Shown piece after piece: positions 17,716 to 25,096 of a stretch of DNA of 64,000 nucleotides (positions are counted from its first letter, which is position 1; each line of letters opens with the position of its first letter). A model generated the notes under the pieces. The model saw only the letters and a program-made list of their open reading frames with translations, had not been told where the DNA came from and made no database searches. Position numbers and translations under genes: made by a program. Where the stretch lies: positions 43,274-107,273 of the forward strand of contig CAVCGL010000009.1 in the NCBI GenBank assembly GCA_963601915.1, written 5' to 3'. This DNA comes from Butyricicoccus_A sp963601915 (GTDB lineage Bacteria; Bacillota; Clostridia; Oscillospirales; Butyricicoccaceae).

Positions 17716-18957
17716 TTACTCTACGCTCGGGAACGCAACGTCTGCCTGCTGTTCCTTCAGCGCACGAACCTTGAGCGGCAGGCCGAACAGGTTGATGAAT
17801 CCTTCAGAATCTGCCTGGTTGTACATGTCATCCTCAGCGAAGGTTGCCATTGCCTCGGAATGCAGGGTGTACGGAGAAGTTACGGATGCCGGAATGATGT
17901 TGCCCTTGTACAGCTTCAGCTTGACATCGCCGGTAACCGTCTTCTGGGTCTCATCAACGAATGCGCTCAGTGCCTTGCGCAGCGGGGTGTACCACTGGCC
18001 GTTGTAAACCAGCTCGCCGAACTTCTGTGCAACCAGAGCCTTGTAATGAGAAGTCTCCTTGTCAAGAGTGATCTCTTCCAGCTTCTTGTGTGCTGCATAC
18101 ATGATAGCACCGCCCGGAGTCTCGTATACGCCGCGGCTCTTCATGCCTACCAGACGGTTCTCTACCAGATCCAGCAGACCGATGCCGTTTGCGCCGCCCA
18201 GCTCATTCAGCTTCTTCAGCAGGGCAACGGATTCCATCTCTTCGCCGTCAACAGCGGTCGGAACGCCCTGCTCAAAGTGGATGGTCACGTAGGTCGGCTT
18301 GTCCGGAGCCTTCTCCGGAGAAACGCCCATCTCGAGGATGTCATCATACTTCGGCTCGTTTGCCGGATCCTCCAGATCCAGACCCTCATGGGACAGATGC
18401 CAGATGTTCTTATCCTTAGAATAGTTGGTCTCGCGGTTAATCTTCAGCGGGATGTTATGTGCTTCTGCGTAGTCAATTTCCTTGTCGCGGCTGTCCAGCT
18501 CCCAGAAACGCCACGGAGCCAGAACCTGCATCTCCGGTGCGAAAGCCTTGATAGCCAGCTCGAAACGAACCTGGTCGTTGCCCTTACCGGTGCAACCATG
18601 AACGATAGTGTCTGCGCCTTCCTTCTTGGCGATCTCAACAAGACGGCGAGCGATGATCGGACGAGCAAAGGAGGTACCCAGCAGGTAGCCCTCGTAGTCT
18701 GCGTCAGCCTTCATGGTCGGGATGATGTAGTCATCAACGAACTCCTTGGTCAGATCCATGACATACAGCTTGGAAGCGCCGGTCTTCAGTGCCTTCTCTT
18801 CCAGACCGTCCAGCTCGGTGCCCTGTCCTACGTCACCGGAAACAGCGACTACTTCACAGCCATAGTTTTCCTTCAGCCACGGGATCAGAACAGAAGTGTC
18901 CAGACCGCCGGAATATGCCAGAACTGCCTTTTTAATCTTCATATCTTTCGTTGCCAT
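17716..18957 (-). CDS. argG: Argininosuccinate synthase
   Basis: ATP-dependent joining of citrulline and aspartate. PP-loop motif AYSGGLDTSV near residue 14 and GCTGKGNDQVRFE near 118 are diagnostic. 413 aa. Start at ATG 18957 (MATKDMKIKK), ten bases after GGAGG; an in-frame ATG 13 codons upstream has no site. First gene of the arginine operon, with a strong promoter at 19055-19083 and an ArgR-type box at 19110-19123. Confidence 0.95.
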   Translation of the reverse strand: MATKDMKIKKAVLAYSGGLDTSVLIPWLKENYGCEVVAVSGDVGQGTELDGLEEKALKTGASKLYVMDLTKEFVDDYIIPTMKADADYEGYLLGTSFARPIIARRLVEIAKKEGADTIVHGCTGKGNDQVRFELAIKAFAPEMQVLAPWRFWELDSRDKEIDYAEAHNIPLKINRETNYSKDKNIWHLSHEGLDLEDPANEPKYDDILEMGVSPEKAPDKPTYVTIHFEQGVPTAVDGEEMESVALLKKLNELGGANGIGLLDLVENRLVGMKSRGVYETPGGAIMYAAHKKLEEITLDKETSHYKALVAQKFGELVYNGQWYTPLRKALSAFVDETQKTVTGDVKLKLYKGNIIPASVTSPYTLHSEAMATFAEDDMYNQADSEGFINLFGLPLKVRALKEQQADVAFPSVE

Positions 18958-19054
18958 CGTATATAAGCCTCCATTAAGAAGGGCGGTTTGTTTCATATCC
19001 AGTGCAAAACCAACGCTTTGCTGTGCGAATCGCCCCTGTTTTTGTCATGACCAT

Positions 19055-19083
19055 ATTATAATCCCGCTGGTCGCAGAATGCAA
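19055..19083 (-). promoter_or_regulatory. Promoter of the arginine operon
   Basis: TTGCAT, 17 bases, TATAAT on the minus strand. Transcription should start near 19048, giving a leader of about 90 bases before argG. The leader has a GGGGCG/CGCCC pairing but no T-box motif. Confidence 0.8.
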
Positions 19084-19109
19084 GGAAAACTTTTAAATAT
19101 TTTCCAAAA

Positions 19110-19123
19110 TGTATATTTATTCA
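19110..19123. promoter_or_regulatory. ARG box, likely ArgR/AhrC operator
   Basis: TGTATATTTATTCA fits the 14-base ARG consensus TGNAT-W4-ATNCA at every fixed position. It lies 27 bases upstream of the argG -35. A weaker half-matching box (19093-19106) is three bases away, the usual spacing of paired ARG boxes. No argR gene is in the window. Confidence 0.65.
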
Positions 19124-19236
19124 TCACATCTATTACTTTTTCGTGCCCGCTTGCCCCCAGTATCTTTTTTTCGTCACCTGTATCGGAAAACAGATACAAA
19201 AAACCGGAAATCTTCGCACTTTTTCCGCAATTCATC

Positions 19237-19265
19237 TTGCAAATCCCTGATTTTTATTCTATGAT
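19237..19265 (+). promoter_or_regulatory. Promoter of the small lipoprotein gene
   Basis: TTGCAA, 17 bases, TATGAT, about 120 bases before the start at 19384. Confidence 0.55.
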
Positions 19266-19383
19266 AGGCATGATACGTGAAGTGGTAATTTATAAGTACA
19301 AAAACCGGCAGATTCTCGAAATTCCCGCCCGTCTGTTACAGGAATGGGAACATTTCGTGCTCTGCAATCGAAAGGAGCAACCT

Positions 19384-19923
19384 ATGAAACGATGCAATCG
19401 TCTGCTATGTCTCGCACTTTCCGGCATTCTTTTGCTCGGTCTGTTTACCGGCTGCGGCAAAAAAGATACCACCGACGAGGATACCCCCGCTGCAACACAG
19501 GCACTGACTGCGCAGGAAGATGACACCATGCACATGAATATGCTGTTTTCTCTCATCAGCACGCCGGACAGCGGCGTGACGGAACTGCTGGGTGACGGCA
19601 GCTCACAAAAGTACGATGCGGACGGCAAACTGACCGCGCGCGAATTCGATGACGGCGTCGTATACGGCTGTCATGTCACGTTTACCGTGTATTACAATGC
19701 ATACGGCGATGTGACCTCGATTCGCGTTGCCTTCCCGAAGTCCGCGGACATCACGGAGGATCAGCTGCGCGACACGATCACAGAGCTGGTCGGCAGAAAT
19801 CCAGACGGTGATGTATGGAAAGCAGACACCGCCACCATCACCTTATCCAGCACGGATGACGGTCTGACACTCAACCTGGAGCAGTTCGAGGCAGACACCG
19901 CCGAAGGCGGCACGCAGAACTAA
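19384..19923 (+). CDS. Small lipoprotein of unknown function
   Basis: 179 residues. The signal peptide ends in a lipobox (LLLGLFTGC, Cys at about residue 23), so the mature protein should be anchored to the outer face of the membrane. An acidic Thr-rich linker follows and then a domain of about 110 residues without a family I recognise. Start ATG 19384 follows AAAGGAGC; a longer in-frame extension to 19078 is AT-rich and non-coding in character. Divergent from argG and closed by a terminator at 19932. Single-gene unit. Confidence 0.82.
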   Translation: MKRCNRLLCLALSGILLLGLFTGCGKKDTTDEDTPAATQALTAQEDDTMHMNMLFSLISTPDSGVTELLGDGSSQKYDADGKLTAREFDDGVVYGCHVTFTVYYNAYGDVTSIRVAFPKSADITEDQLRDTITELVGRNPDGDVWKADTATITLSSTDDGLTLNLEQFEADTAEGGTQN

Positions 19924-19931
19924 CCCTCTCT

Positions 19932-19965
19932 CCGACAGCCTGAAAACAGGCTGTCGGTTTTCTTT
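19932..19965 (+). terminator. Terminator of the lipoprotein gene
   Basis: Arms CCGACAGCCTG (19932-19942) and CAGGCTGTCGG (19947-19957), then TTTTCTTT. Confidence 0.9.
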
Positions 19966-20068
19966 GCTCTTTTGCGCGTATTTTGCATCATTTTGTTCTT
20001 TTTTCGCTGTGCACGCGCACAAATTGCATAAATTTTACACATTATTCATAACTATTTTATGCGTTTCG

Positions 20069-20097
20069 TTGACCTTCGCAAACAGGTGTGTTACACT
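20069..20097 (+). promoter_or_regulatory. Probable promoter of the ArsA-like ATPase gene
   Basis: TTGACC, 17 bases, TACACT. It implies a leader of about 185 bases before 20288; I see no known riboswitch in that leader. Confidence 0.55.
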
Positions 20098-20287
20098 GAG
20101 TGTAAGAAAAGATATAGGTATTCGCGCGGCACGGTCTGCCGTTTTCCTTTGCTGACACTCTCTGTTTCCCCATGCACGCATTCTCTGTCAACGATGGTTC
20201 ATGGCGGCAGATCCCTGTCAGCATTTTTTACTTTTCCTGTGCTTATGGGAAAAGGAGGGCATGACCACCAAAGGGAGGGGTGGGCTT

Positions 20288-21637
20288 ATGTATCATTTTA
20301 ATCCACAGGAAGACATTCAGACGAAATACGTCGTCTTCGCCGGTCCGGGCGGCTCCGGAAAGACCTCAGCAGCGTGCGCGGCAGCGGTCTCTCTGGCAGA
20401 TCGCGGATGCCGCACCTTATTCATCGGAACCGATGCTGTCAGCCATTTGTCCGAGCTGTTCGACATGTCGTTTACCACGCCGGTCGCAACCGTTCCGCAA
20501 ATCCCGAAGCTGGACATCATGTCGATTGACCCGCTGCAGGACTTTGAACGCGTGTTTGTCCAGCTGGAACAATTTCTCTTGAACCCCGCAACACGGTTTC
20601 AATACTCGTATGTCATCGCGGACATTTGGGATACCGAATGGATGCTGCAAGAGCTGCGCTCTCCGCTGTTCTCCGACCATCACGAGCTCATGCATGTCCT
20701 GACCGATCCGAATCAGACCAGTGCATTTCTCGTCTCCCGCCCGCTGACGACAGAATTCTGCAAAACCGCGCAGTCCGTACAGCGGCTGCGTTCCATTGGC
20801 ATGAATAATATTCTGCTGCTCGTCAACAGTCTCGCTCTGCGCGACGACGGCGCGGCAGCCCGCATTATTTATCAATTGCAGCAAAAAGCCATTGCGGCCA
20901 TGCCTGCGATTCTGCACGAGCTTCCCGCGCGGCAAATCCCCATGCGTTCGTATTCTATCTCCAATACATCCAGTGTTCGTTCCTCTCTGCGAGAGGACTA
21001 CTTCACCCCATCTTCGGAGATGATGGACGCCAGCCAGCCGCAGCAGCTGCAGGATATTATCCACTCCATCCATACAAACAATCGAAAGCTCGTCATCATT
21101 CTCGGCAGCAGCGGCTCCGGCAAATCTACGCTGGCGAAAAGTCTCGCCCAGCGGCTCATGCATCAAAACAAGCATGTGCGCCTGTATTCCAGCACCAATA
21201 TGCCGCTCAAGTTCCTGCTGTCGGATGGTCTCATCGCGTTTCGGGAGCTTTTGGAACAGCCAAACACGGTTGTGATTCTGGATTATTCCGCCAAGGAATA
21301 CGCGCTGGGCAGTATGCGCCGCAGCGGAAAGACCATCTCTACCGCGCAGCATCTGCTGCCGCAATTGCAGCTGATGCTGAGTGACTTGACCGAAATCATC
21401 ATGGTCACGACACCGGAAAAAGAGCCCGCCACACAGGCCATGCGGATACAGAATTTCTTGCAGCACCTCGGCATCTGCATCGATTATTGGATTGTCAACC
21501 AGTCCATTTATCCGATGAACCCGGAAAGCTCCCTGCTCAAGGCGAAAGCAAGCTTTGAAGTCCCTTGGATCAATGAAATCTGCCGCCGCAGCAACGGACG
21601 CTTCGTCCTTGTCCCTTGGGAGGATGACGTAGGCTAA
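20288..21637 (+). CDS. Two-domain ArsA/GET3-like ATPase
   Basis: 449 residues with two P-loop halves. The first Walker A, GPGGSGKT, is at residues 19-26, followed by an ArsA-like FIGTDAVSHLSELFD. The second, GSSGSGKS, lies near residue 272. The C-terminal pattern (VTTPEKEPATQAMR, then YWIVNQSIYPMNPESSLLKAK) closely follows the end of ArsA-type ATPases. True ArsA drives arsenite export with ArsB; no ars gene is near, and the P-loops use Pro or Ser where ArsA has Lys/Val. The substrate is therefore unknown. Start at 20288 has GGGAGG nine bases upstream; earlier in-frame ATGs have poorer spacing. Length is below the roughly 580 aa of plasmid ArsA. Confidence 0.8.
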   Translation: MYHFNPQEDIQTKYVVFAGPGGSGKTSAACAAAVSLADRGCRTLFIGTDAVSHLSELFDMSFTTPVATVPQIPKLDIMSIDPLQDFERVFVQLEQFLLNPATRFQYSYVIADIWDTEWMLQELRSPLFSDHHELMHVLTDPNQTSAFLVSRPLTTEFCKTAQSVQRLRSIGMNNILLLVNSLALRDDGAAARIIYQLQQKAIAAMPAILHELPARQIPMRSYSISNTSSVRSSLREDYFTPSSEMMDASQPQQLQDIIHSIHTNNRKLVIILGSSGSGKSTLAKSLAQRLMHQNKHVRLYSSTNMPLKFLLSDGLIAFRELLEQPNTVVILDYSAKEYALGSMRRSGKTISTAQHLLPQLQLMLSDLTEIIMVTTPEKEPATQAMRIQNFLQHLGICIDYWIVNQSIYPMNPESSLLKAKASFEVPWINEICRRSNGRFVLVPWEDDVG

Positions 21638-21649
21638 TATCATACAAAC

Positions 21650-21690
21650 AAACTGCCAGAATCGGGACATCCGATTCTGGCAGTTTTATC
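21650..21690. terminator. Terminator of the ArsA-like gene, usable in both directions
   Basis: Perfect 13-base arms (21653-21665 and 21671-21683) with a five-base loop, then TTTTATC on the plus strand; the minus-strand side has a weaker T-rich tail. Confidence 0.88.
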
Positions 21691-21706
21691 TTTGCGTATA
21701 TTCAAA

Positions 21707-21756
21707 CTTGTCTCTCCCTTCGGGAGAGATGTCGCGGAGCGACAGAGAGGGCTTGT
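21707..21756. repeat. Probable intergenic repeat element
   Basis: A compact hairpin TCTCTCCC-TTCG-GGGAGAGA is followed by GTCGC-GGA-GCGAC and GAGAGGGC. This type of CTCTCCC...GGGAGAG...GACNGAGAGGG block recurs between genes in Oscillospirales genomes such as Faecalibacterium. The assignment rests on that general resemblance; only one copy is in the window. Confidence 0.45.
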
Positions 21757-21835
21757 ACCAGCAATAGTCCTTCTCAGATTTGCCTGATACGAATTTATCA
21801 GAGTCTCGTTCTCTTGATCTCGCTGTCTGTCTCTC

Positions 21836-22837
21836 TTATGCGTGTCTCTTCTCGGTGAACTCGCCGACATAGCAGGTCTCCATCATTTTCTTGACTTCGT
21901 CCAGCTTCTTGGTATGGCCGAGCACCCACATGAGCTTGACAGCAGCAGCCTCAATGCTCATGTCATAGACCGACATTGCGCCCTCACGAGCCGCCTGCAC
22001 ATTGACGTCATAGACGCTCAAATCGACATTGCCGTACTTGCACTGTGTTGCCACGAGAACGGCTACGCCAAACTGCTTGGCGCGCTTGAGACATGGCAGC
22101 AGATTGCGGTTCTGATTCGGGATGCCACCGCAGCCAAATGCTTCGAGAATGATGCCGTAATATCCCATGCCCAGCATGGATTCCAGCTGCTTCGGCTCGA
22201 TGCCCGGCAGCAGCTTGAGCTGTACAACCTTTGGTTCCAGACGCGTATCCAGTATCGGCGCACCAACCGGTGTCGGGATCGACTGATTGAGGAATACCTC
22301 TCCGTCCTGTACATAACCGGCATCGCCTGCATTGATGCTGTGGAAAGCGTCCAGCGCGCGGGTATACATCTTCTGTGCGCGAATGCCGCGGATAATGCGT
22401 CCGCCAAAGACGACGTATACACCCGGAATACCTGAAACAGCCGCATGAACCGCATCCAGCAGGTTTTTCTTGCCGTCCGTGTCTGGATCAATCATTGCAA
22501 TCTGTGCACCGGTGAAGATAACCGGCTTTTGCAGATTCTGTACCATCAGGCTGACGGCGCAGGCAGAATATGCCATCGTATCCGTGCCGTGCGTGATGAT
22601 AACGCCGTCATACGCTTCCTGTGCATCGTATACTTCCTCAGCAATGGTCACCCAACCTTCCGGCTGTACATTGGTTCCGTCCAGCTGCATGATGTCCTTA
22701 CATTCCAGCTCGCAGTACTCGCGCAGTTCCGGTACCATAGAAACCAGCTGTTCGCCGGTGTATACCGGTACCAGACCTGTTTCCGTATGCTCGCCAGCGA
22801 TGTCTCCGCCTGTAGTCAGCATCAGAATCTTCTTCAT
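21836..22837 (-). CDS. L-asparaginase family protein with altered catalytic motif
   Basis: 333 residues of the bacterial asparaginase fold. The second catalytic motif is intact (THGTDTMAYSA, with the Thr-Asp pair), as are VIFTGAQIA and a Lys in RAQKMYTRALDAF. In the first motif, however, the family pattern TGGTIA reads TGGDIAG: the nucleophilic Thr (Thr12 in E. coli AsnB-type numbering) is Asp at residue 12 (codon 22802-22804). The enzyme may be inactive, altered or a binding protein. Start 22837 follows AAAGGAG. A proximal promoter (22908-22937) and an upstream RNA-producing promoter lie in front. Divergent from a LysR gene. I give no gene symbol because activity is doubtful. Confidence 0.85.
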   Translation of the reverse strand: MKKILMLTTGGDIAGEHTETGLVPVYTGEQLVSMVPELREYCELECKDIMQLDGTNVQPEGWVTIAEEVYDAQEAYDGVIITHGTDTMAYSACAVSLMVQNLQKPVIFTGAQIAMIDPDTDGKKNLLDAVHAAVSGIPGVYVVFGGRIIRGIRAQKMYTRALDAFHSINAGDAGYVQDGEVFLNQSIPTPVGAPILDTRLEPKVVQLKLLPGIEPKQLESMLGMGYYGIILEAFGCGGIPNQNRNLLPCLKRAKQFGVAVLVATQCKYGNVDLSVYDVNVQAAREGAMSVYDMSIEAAAVKLMWVLGHTKKLDEVKKMMETCYVGEFTEKRHA

Positions 22838-22907
22838 ATTCCAAGTCTCCTTTATCTTTTGCAAATGACTGGCAGCTATGCTCCGGTCTTTCTTACTTCT
22901 GGTTTTT

Positions 22908-22937
22908 ATGATACCACAAAAGACGCGCACCTGTAAA
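22908..22937 (-). promoter_or_regulatory. Proximal promoter of the asparaginase-like gene
   Basis: TTTACA, 18 bases, TATCAT on the minus strand, directly after the terminator of the candidate RNA. It would let the gene be transcribed independently of that RNA. Confidence 0.5.
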
Positions 22938-22943
22938 GAAACA

Positions 22944-23016
22944 GAAAAAAATCATTCAGACGAAGGTTTTGCTGCGCAGAAGGGAAAGGCAAAGCAAACA
23001 ACCTCATCTGAATGAT
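22944..23016 (-). terminator. Terminator of the candidate RNA
   Basis: About 20 paired bases (TCATTCAGA/TCTGAATGA core, then AGGTT/AACCT and TTTGC/GCAAA with small mismatches) and a T7 tail. No protein gene on this strand lies directly upstream of it. Confidence 0.75.
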
Positions 23017-23092
23017 TGATTCGGGAGTATCAGCCACGGTATGCGTTCCAATTCATCCGCGGCTGAAGGGGTTTCGTATTGTTTCACTCACT
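22945..23092 (-). ncRNA. Candidate small RNA or attenuated leader upstream of the asparaginase-like gene
   Basis: A strong promoter (23099-23127, minus) predicts an RNA starting near 23092. It contains a hairpin (23030-23066, arms TCAGCC-A-CGG and CCG-C-GGCTGA) and ends at a long terminator hairpin (arms about 22952-22972 and 22994-23015) followed by seven Ts. Length would be about 148 bases. The terminator loop is pyrimidine-rich and includes CCTTTCCCTT, an anti-Shine-Dalgarno-like stretch known from loops of Firmicutes sRNAs such as RsaE/RoxS. It matches no riboswitch or T-box I know. It may be a free sRNA or a leader whose terminator controls the asparaginase-like gene. Confidence 0.5.
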
Positions 23093-23098
23093 GTCTGT

Positions 23099-23127
23099 AT
23101 TATATCCAAACCCAAACTATAAATCAA
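23099..23127 (-). promoter_or_regulatory. Promoter of the candidate RNA
   Basis: TTGATT, 17 bases, TATAAT on the minus strand. Its -35 lies inside the left arm of the palindrome at 23123-23149. Confidence 0.7.
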
Positions 23128-23149
23128 ATATTGTTTTTTTATATTTGAT
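23123..23149. promoter_or_regulatory. Palindromic operator, likely for the LysR regulator
   Basis: Perfect nine-base arms ATCAAATAT and ATATTTGAT separated by nine bases. The left arm covers the -35 of the leftward RNA promoter and the right arm the -35 of the rightward lysR promoter. Confidence 0.6.
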
Positions 23150-23173
23150 ATAAGTATTTATTTATGATATACT
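23145..23173 (+). promoter_or_regulatory. Promoter of the LysR gene
   Basis: TTGATA, 17 bases, TATACT, about 45 bases before the start at 23219. Confidence 0.7.
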
Positions 23174-23218
23174 CTTTTCATTGTACAAACTTACTATCTT
23201 TCAATCCGAGGTGTCCGA

Positions 23219-24169
23219 ATGTTTCGCAATATGGAGTATGTCTATGCCGTATACAAAGAAATGAGCTTTTCCCGCGCGGCGGAAAAGCTGTTTATCTCAC
23301 AGCCTGCGCTGAGTGCCATGGTGAAAAAAGTAGAAAAACGCATCGGCAGTCCCATTTTCGACCGATCCTGTTCTCCGATTCGCCTGACAAACTGCGGAAA
23401 GGAATATATCAGCTGCGTTGAGCAAATCATGGATGTCGAATACCAATTTTCCCAATACTTAAATCAGACCGAGCATTTGCTCATCGGGTCGCTGTCCATC
23501 GGCGCAAACAGCGTATTTGCTTCCTTTTTGCTGCCATCGTGTATGACGGCATTTGCCCGGTTTTATCCCAGCATTCATGTGTCTATGACCGAAACAAACA
23601 CGGACATCCTGCTCGACGCCCTCAACGCCGGAACGCTGGATATTGTACTGGAAAACTACGATTTACCGGAGGATATGTACGACAAGCACTATTTATTTAC
23701 AGAAAATCTCGTGCTTGTCGTGCCCAAGCACTTGCTCTCAGATGATTCGCTGTCCGCGTATCAATTGGATGTCTCTCAAGTCGGCAGGCCTGCCAATTGG
23801 GACGCCGTCCCCTGCGTGCCGCTTTCGCATTTTGCCGGCCTTCCCTTTTTGGCTCTGCGCGAAGGCAATGACACGCGCACGCGCTTTGACCAGCTGTGTA
23901 CGCGGTATCAGTTCCACCCAGACATTCGTCTGGAGCTGGATCAGCTGACCACGTCCTATCAAGCCGCGTGCAGCGGCCTCGGCGCGGCGCTCATCAGCGA
24001 AACGATTTTACATCATACCCAGCAGCCGGATTCTCTGTGCTATTTCCGGTTAGACGAGGATATTTCCTCGCGCCGCGTGTATTTTTACTGCCGGAGAAAA
24101 AAGCACATCACACGAGCCATGGAAGAATTTATTCGCATCAGCACGGAAATGACGCGCGCAGACCGATAA
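23219..24169 (+). CDS. LysR-family transcriptional regulator
   Basis: 316 residues. N-terminal winged HTH (about 1-60; SFSRAAEKLFISQPALSAMVKKVEKRIG is the usual LysR recognition region) and a C-terminal effector-binding domain (about 90-300). The effector cannot be told. It is divergent from the candidate RNA and asparaginase-like gene, with a 27-base palindrome between the two promoters, so these are its likely targets along with its own gene. Start at 23219 with GAGGTG eight bases upstream. Ends at a bidirectional terminator shared with the convergent hydrolase gene. Confidence 0.92.
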   Translation: MFRNMEYVYAVYKEMSFSRAAEKLFISQPALSAMVKKVEKRIGSPIFDRSCSPIRLTNCGKEYISCVEQIMDVEYQFSQYLNQTEHLLIGSLSIGANSVFASFLLPSCMTAFARFYPSIHVSMTETNTDILLDALNAGTLDIVLENYDLPEDMYDKHYLFTENLVLVVPKHLLSDDSLSAYQLDVSQVGRPANWDAVPCVPLSHFAGLPFLALREGNDTRTRFDQLCTRYQFHPDIRLELDQLTTSYQAACSGLGAALISETILHHTQQPDSLCYFRLDEDISSRRVYFYCRRKKHITRAMEEFIRISTEMTRADR

Positions 24170-24170
24170 A

Positions 24171-24205
24171 AAAGAGCCATTCTGTTAATTCAGAATGGCT
24201 CTTCT
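24171..24205. terminator. Bidirectional terminator between lysR and the hydrolase gene
   Basis: Arms GAGCCATTCTG (24174-24184) and CAGAATGGCTC (24191-24201), with six As on the left that form a T-run on the minus strand. The last codons and stop of the hydrolase lie inside it. Confidence 0.88.
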
Positions 24206-24900
24206 TCCAATAATTGTTCTTCTTGTTTGATTGGATCGACTTCCAGCCCGCGAATCCGTGAACAGAACTGAAAAATATCACTGCACACAGCGAGCACGGT
24301 TCGGCTGCACAGCACATCGTGTCCGCCCTCTGGATAATATCGCAAGCTCTTATCTGGCACATGCAGCAGCTTAAACAAATGCTCTGCATTGGCCGGATCG
24401 CACACGGCGTCATCCCGCGTCTGTAACACCAAAACAGGACACTGGACACAGCTGGCTCCGCGTTTTTTCGTCCGCTGAACCAGCAGCTTGAGCTGATAGC
24501 GGGCAGGCAGCGCGCGCACGCCGCTCATTCTCGGCTGTAAATCCGATTGAAAAATTCGATTCCACAGGCGCATCTGCCGTTCCGACGCGCAGGGGGTATT
24601 GACAAAAATACTGGCAGCAGGTCCAAGATCCTGCATATGCAACAGCAGCACACCGCCCAAAGACAAGCCGACAAGGGCGACTCTCTGGTATCGTTTGCGC
24701 AACGATAAATATTCCATTCGGACACCATGAACCCAATGGTCTTTATCCAGCCGCAGATCTTCGTTTCCGGAAGGTGTGGTCAGGAATGTATCTATGCCGC
24801 TGTCGCACATATGGTCACGCAAAATGACACCGGCCTGACTGCTTGCACCAAATCCGCTGACAATCAGACAGCAGAAGTCGTTTTTGGTTTCGTTCGGCAC
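24190..24900 (-). CDS. Alpha/beta hydrolase, carboxylesterase-like
   Basis: 236 residues. The nucleophile elbow is GLSLGG (Ser), followed by the acid in QTRDDAVCD and the base in GGHDVL, which completes a Ser-Asp-His triad like Est30-type carboxylesterases and monoacylglycerol lipases. No signal peptide, so cytoplasmic. I start at GTG 24900 because GGAGG lies nine bases upstream; the frame stays open to 24999, but ATGs there (24933, 24918) lack a site. A -10 TATAAT lies at 24964-24969 (minus), with a TTCCGCGGAA palindrome just upstream of it. The stop codon lies in the loop of the terminator. Confidence 0.82.
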   Translation of the reverse strand: MPNETKNDFCCLIVSGFGASSQAGVILRDHMCDSGIDTFLTTPSGNEDLRLDKDHWVHGVRMEYLSLRKRYQRVALVGLSLGGVLLLHMQDLGPAASIFVNTPCASERQMRLWNRIFQSDLQPRMSGVRALPARYQLKLLVQRTKKRGASCVQCPVLVLQTRDDAVCDPANAEHLFKLLHVPDKSLRYYPEGGHDVLCSRTVLAVCSDIFQFCSRIRGLEVDPIKQEEQLLEEEPF

Positions 24901-25096
24901 GTTTTGCTTCCTCCACATACAAACAAGCCGCATCGTGCGGCCTGCGTTCTTTTCACGCTTACCATTATAGCACTCGTTCCGCGGAAATAAAACGAACAAT
25001 CTGTGAACAATTCAGCAACAGTTCGGTTACAAAAAATGTGTTGTTTGAAACATTTTGGCATCATTTTTGTCACTTTTCAGCAAAACAGCACGCATG

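Noticed and set aside
15329..18007. Open frame of about 890 codons on the plus strand across argC and argH
   Set aside because: Shadow of the arginine genes; no domain and no start signal.
18958..19050. T-box leader in front of argG
   Set aside because: No specifier loop, T-box sequence or antiterminator/terminator pair; an ARG box explains control better.
19078..19383. N-terminal extension of the small lipoprotein
   Set aside because: AT-rich, covers the operator and promoter, and would bury the lipoprotein signal peptide.
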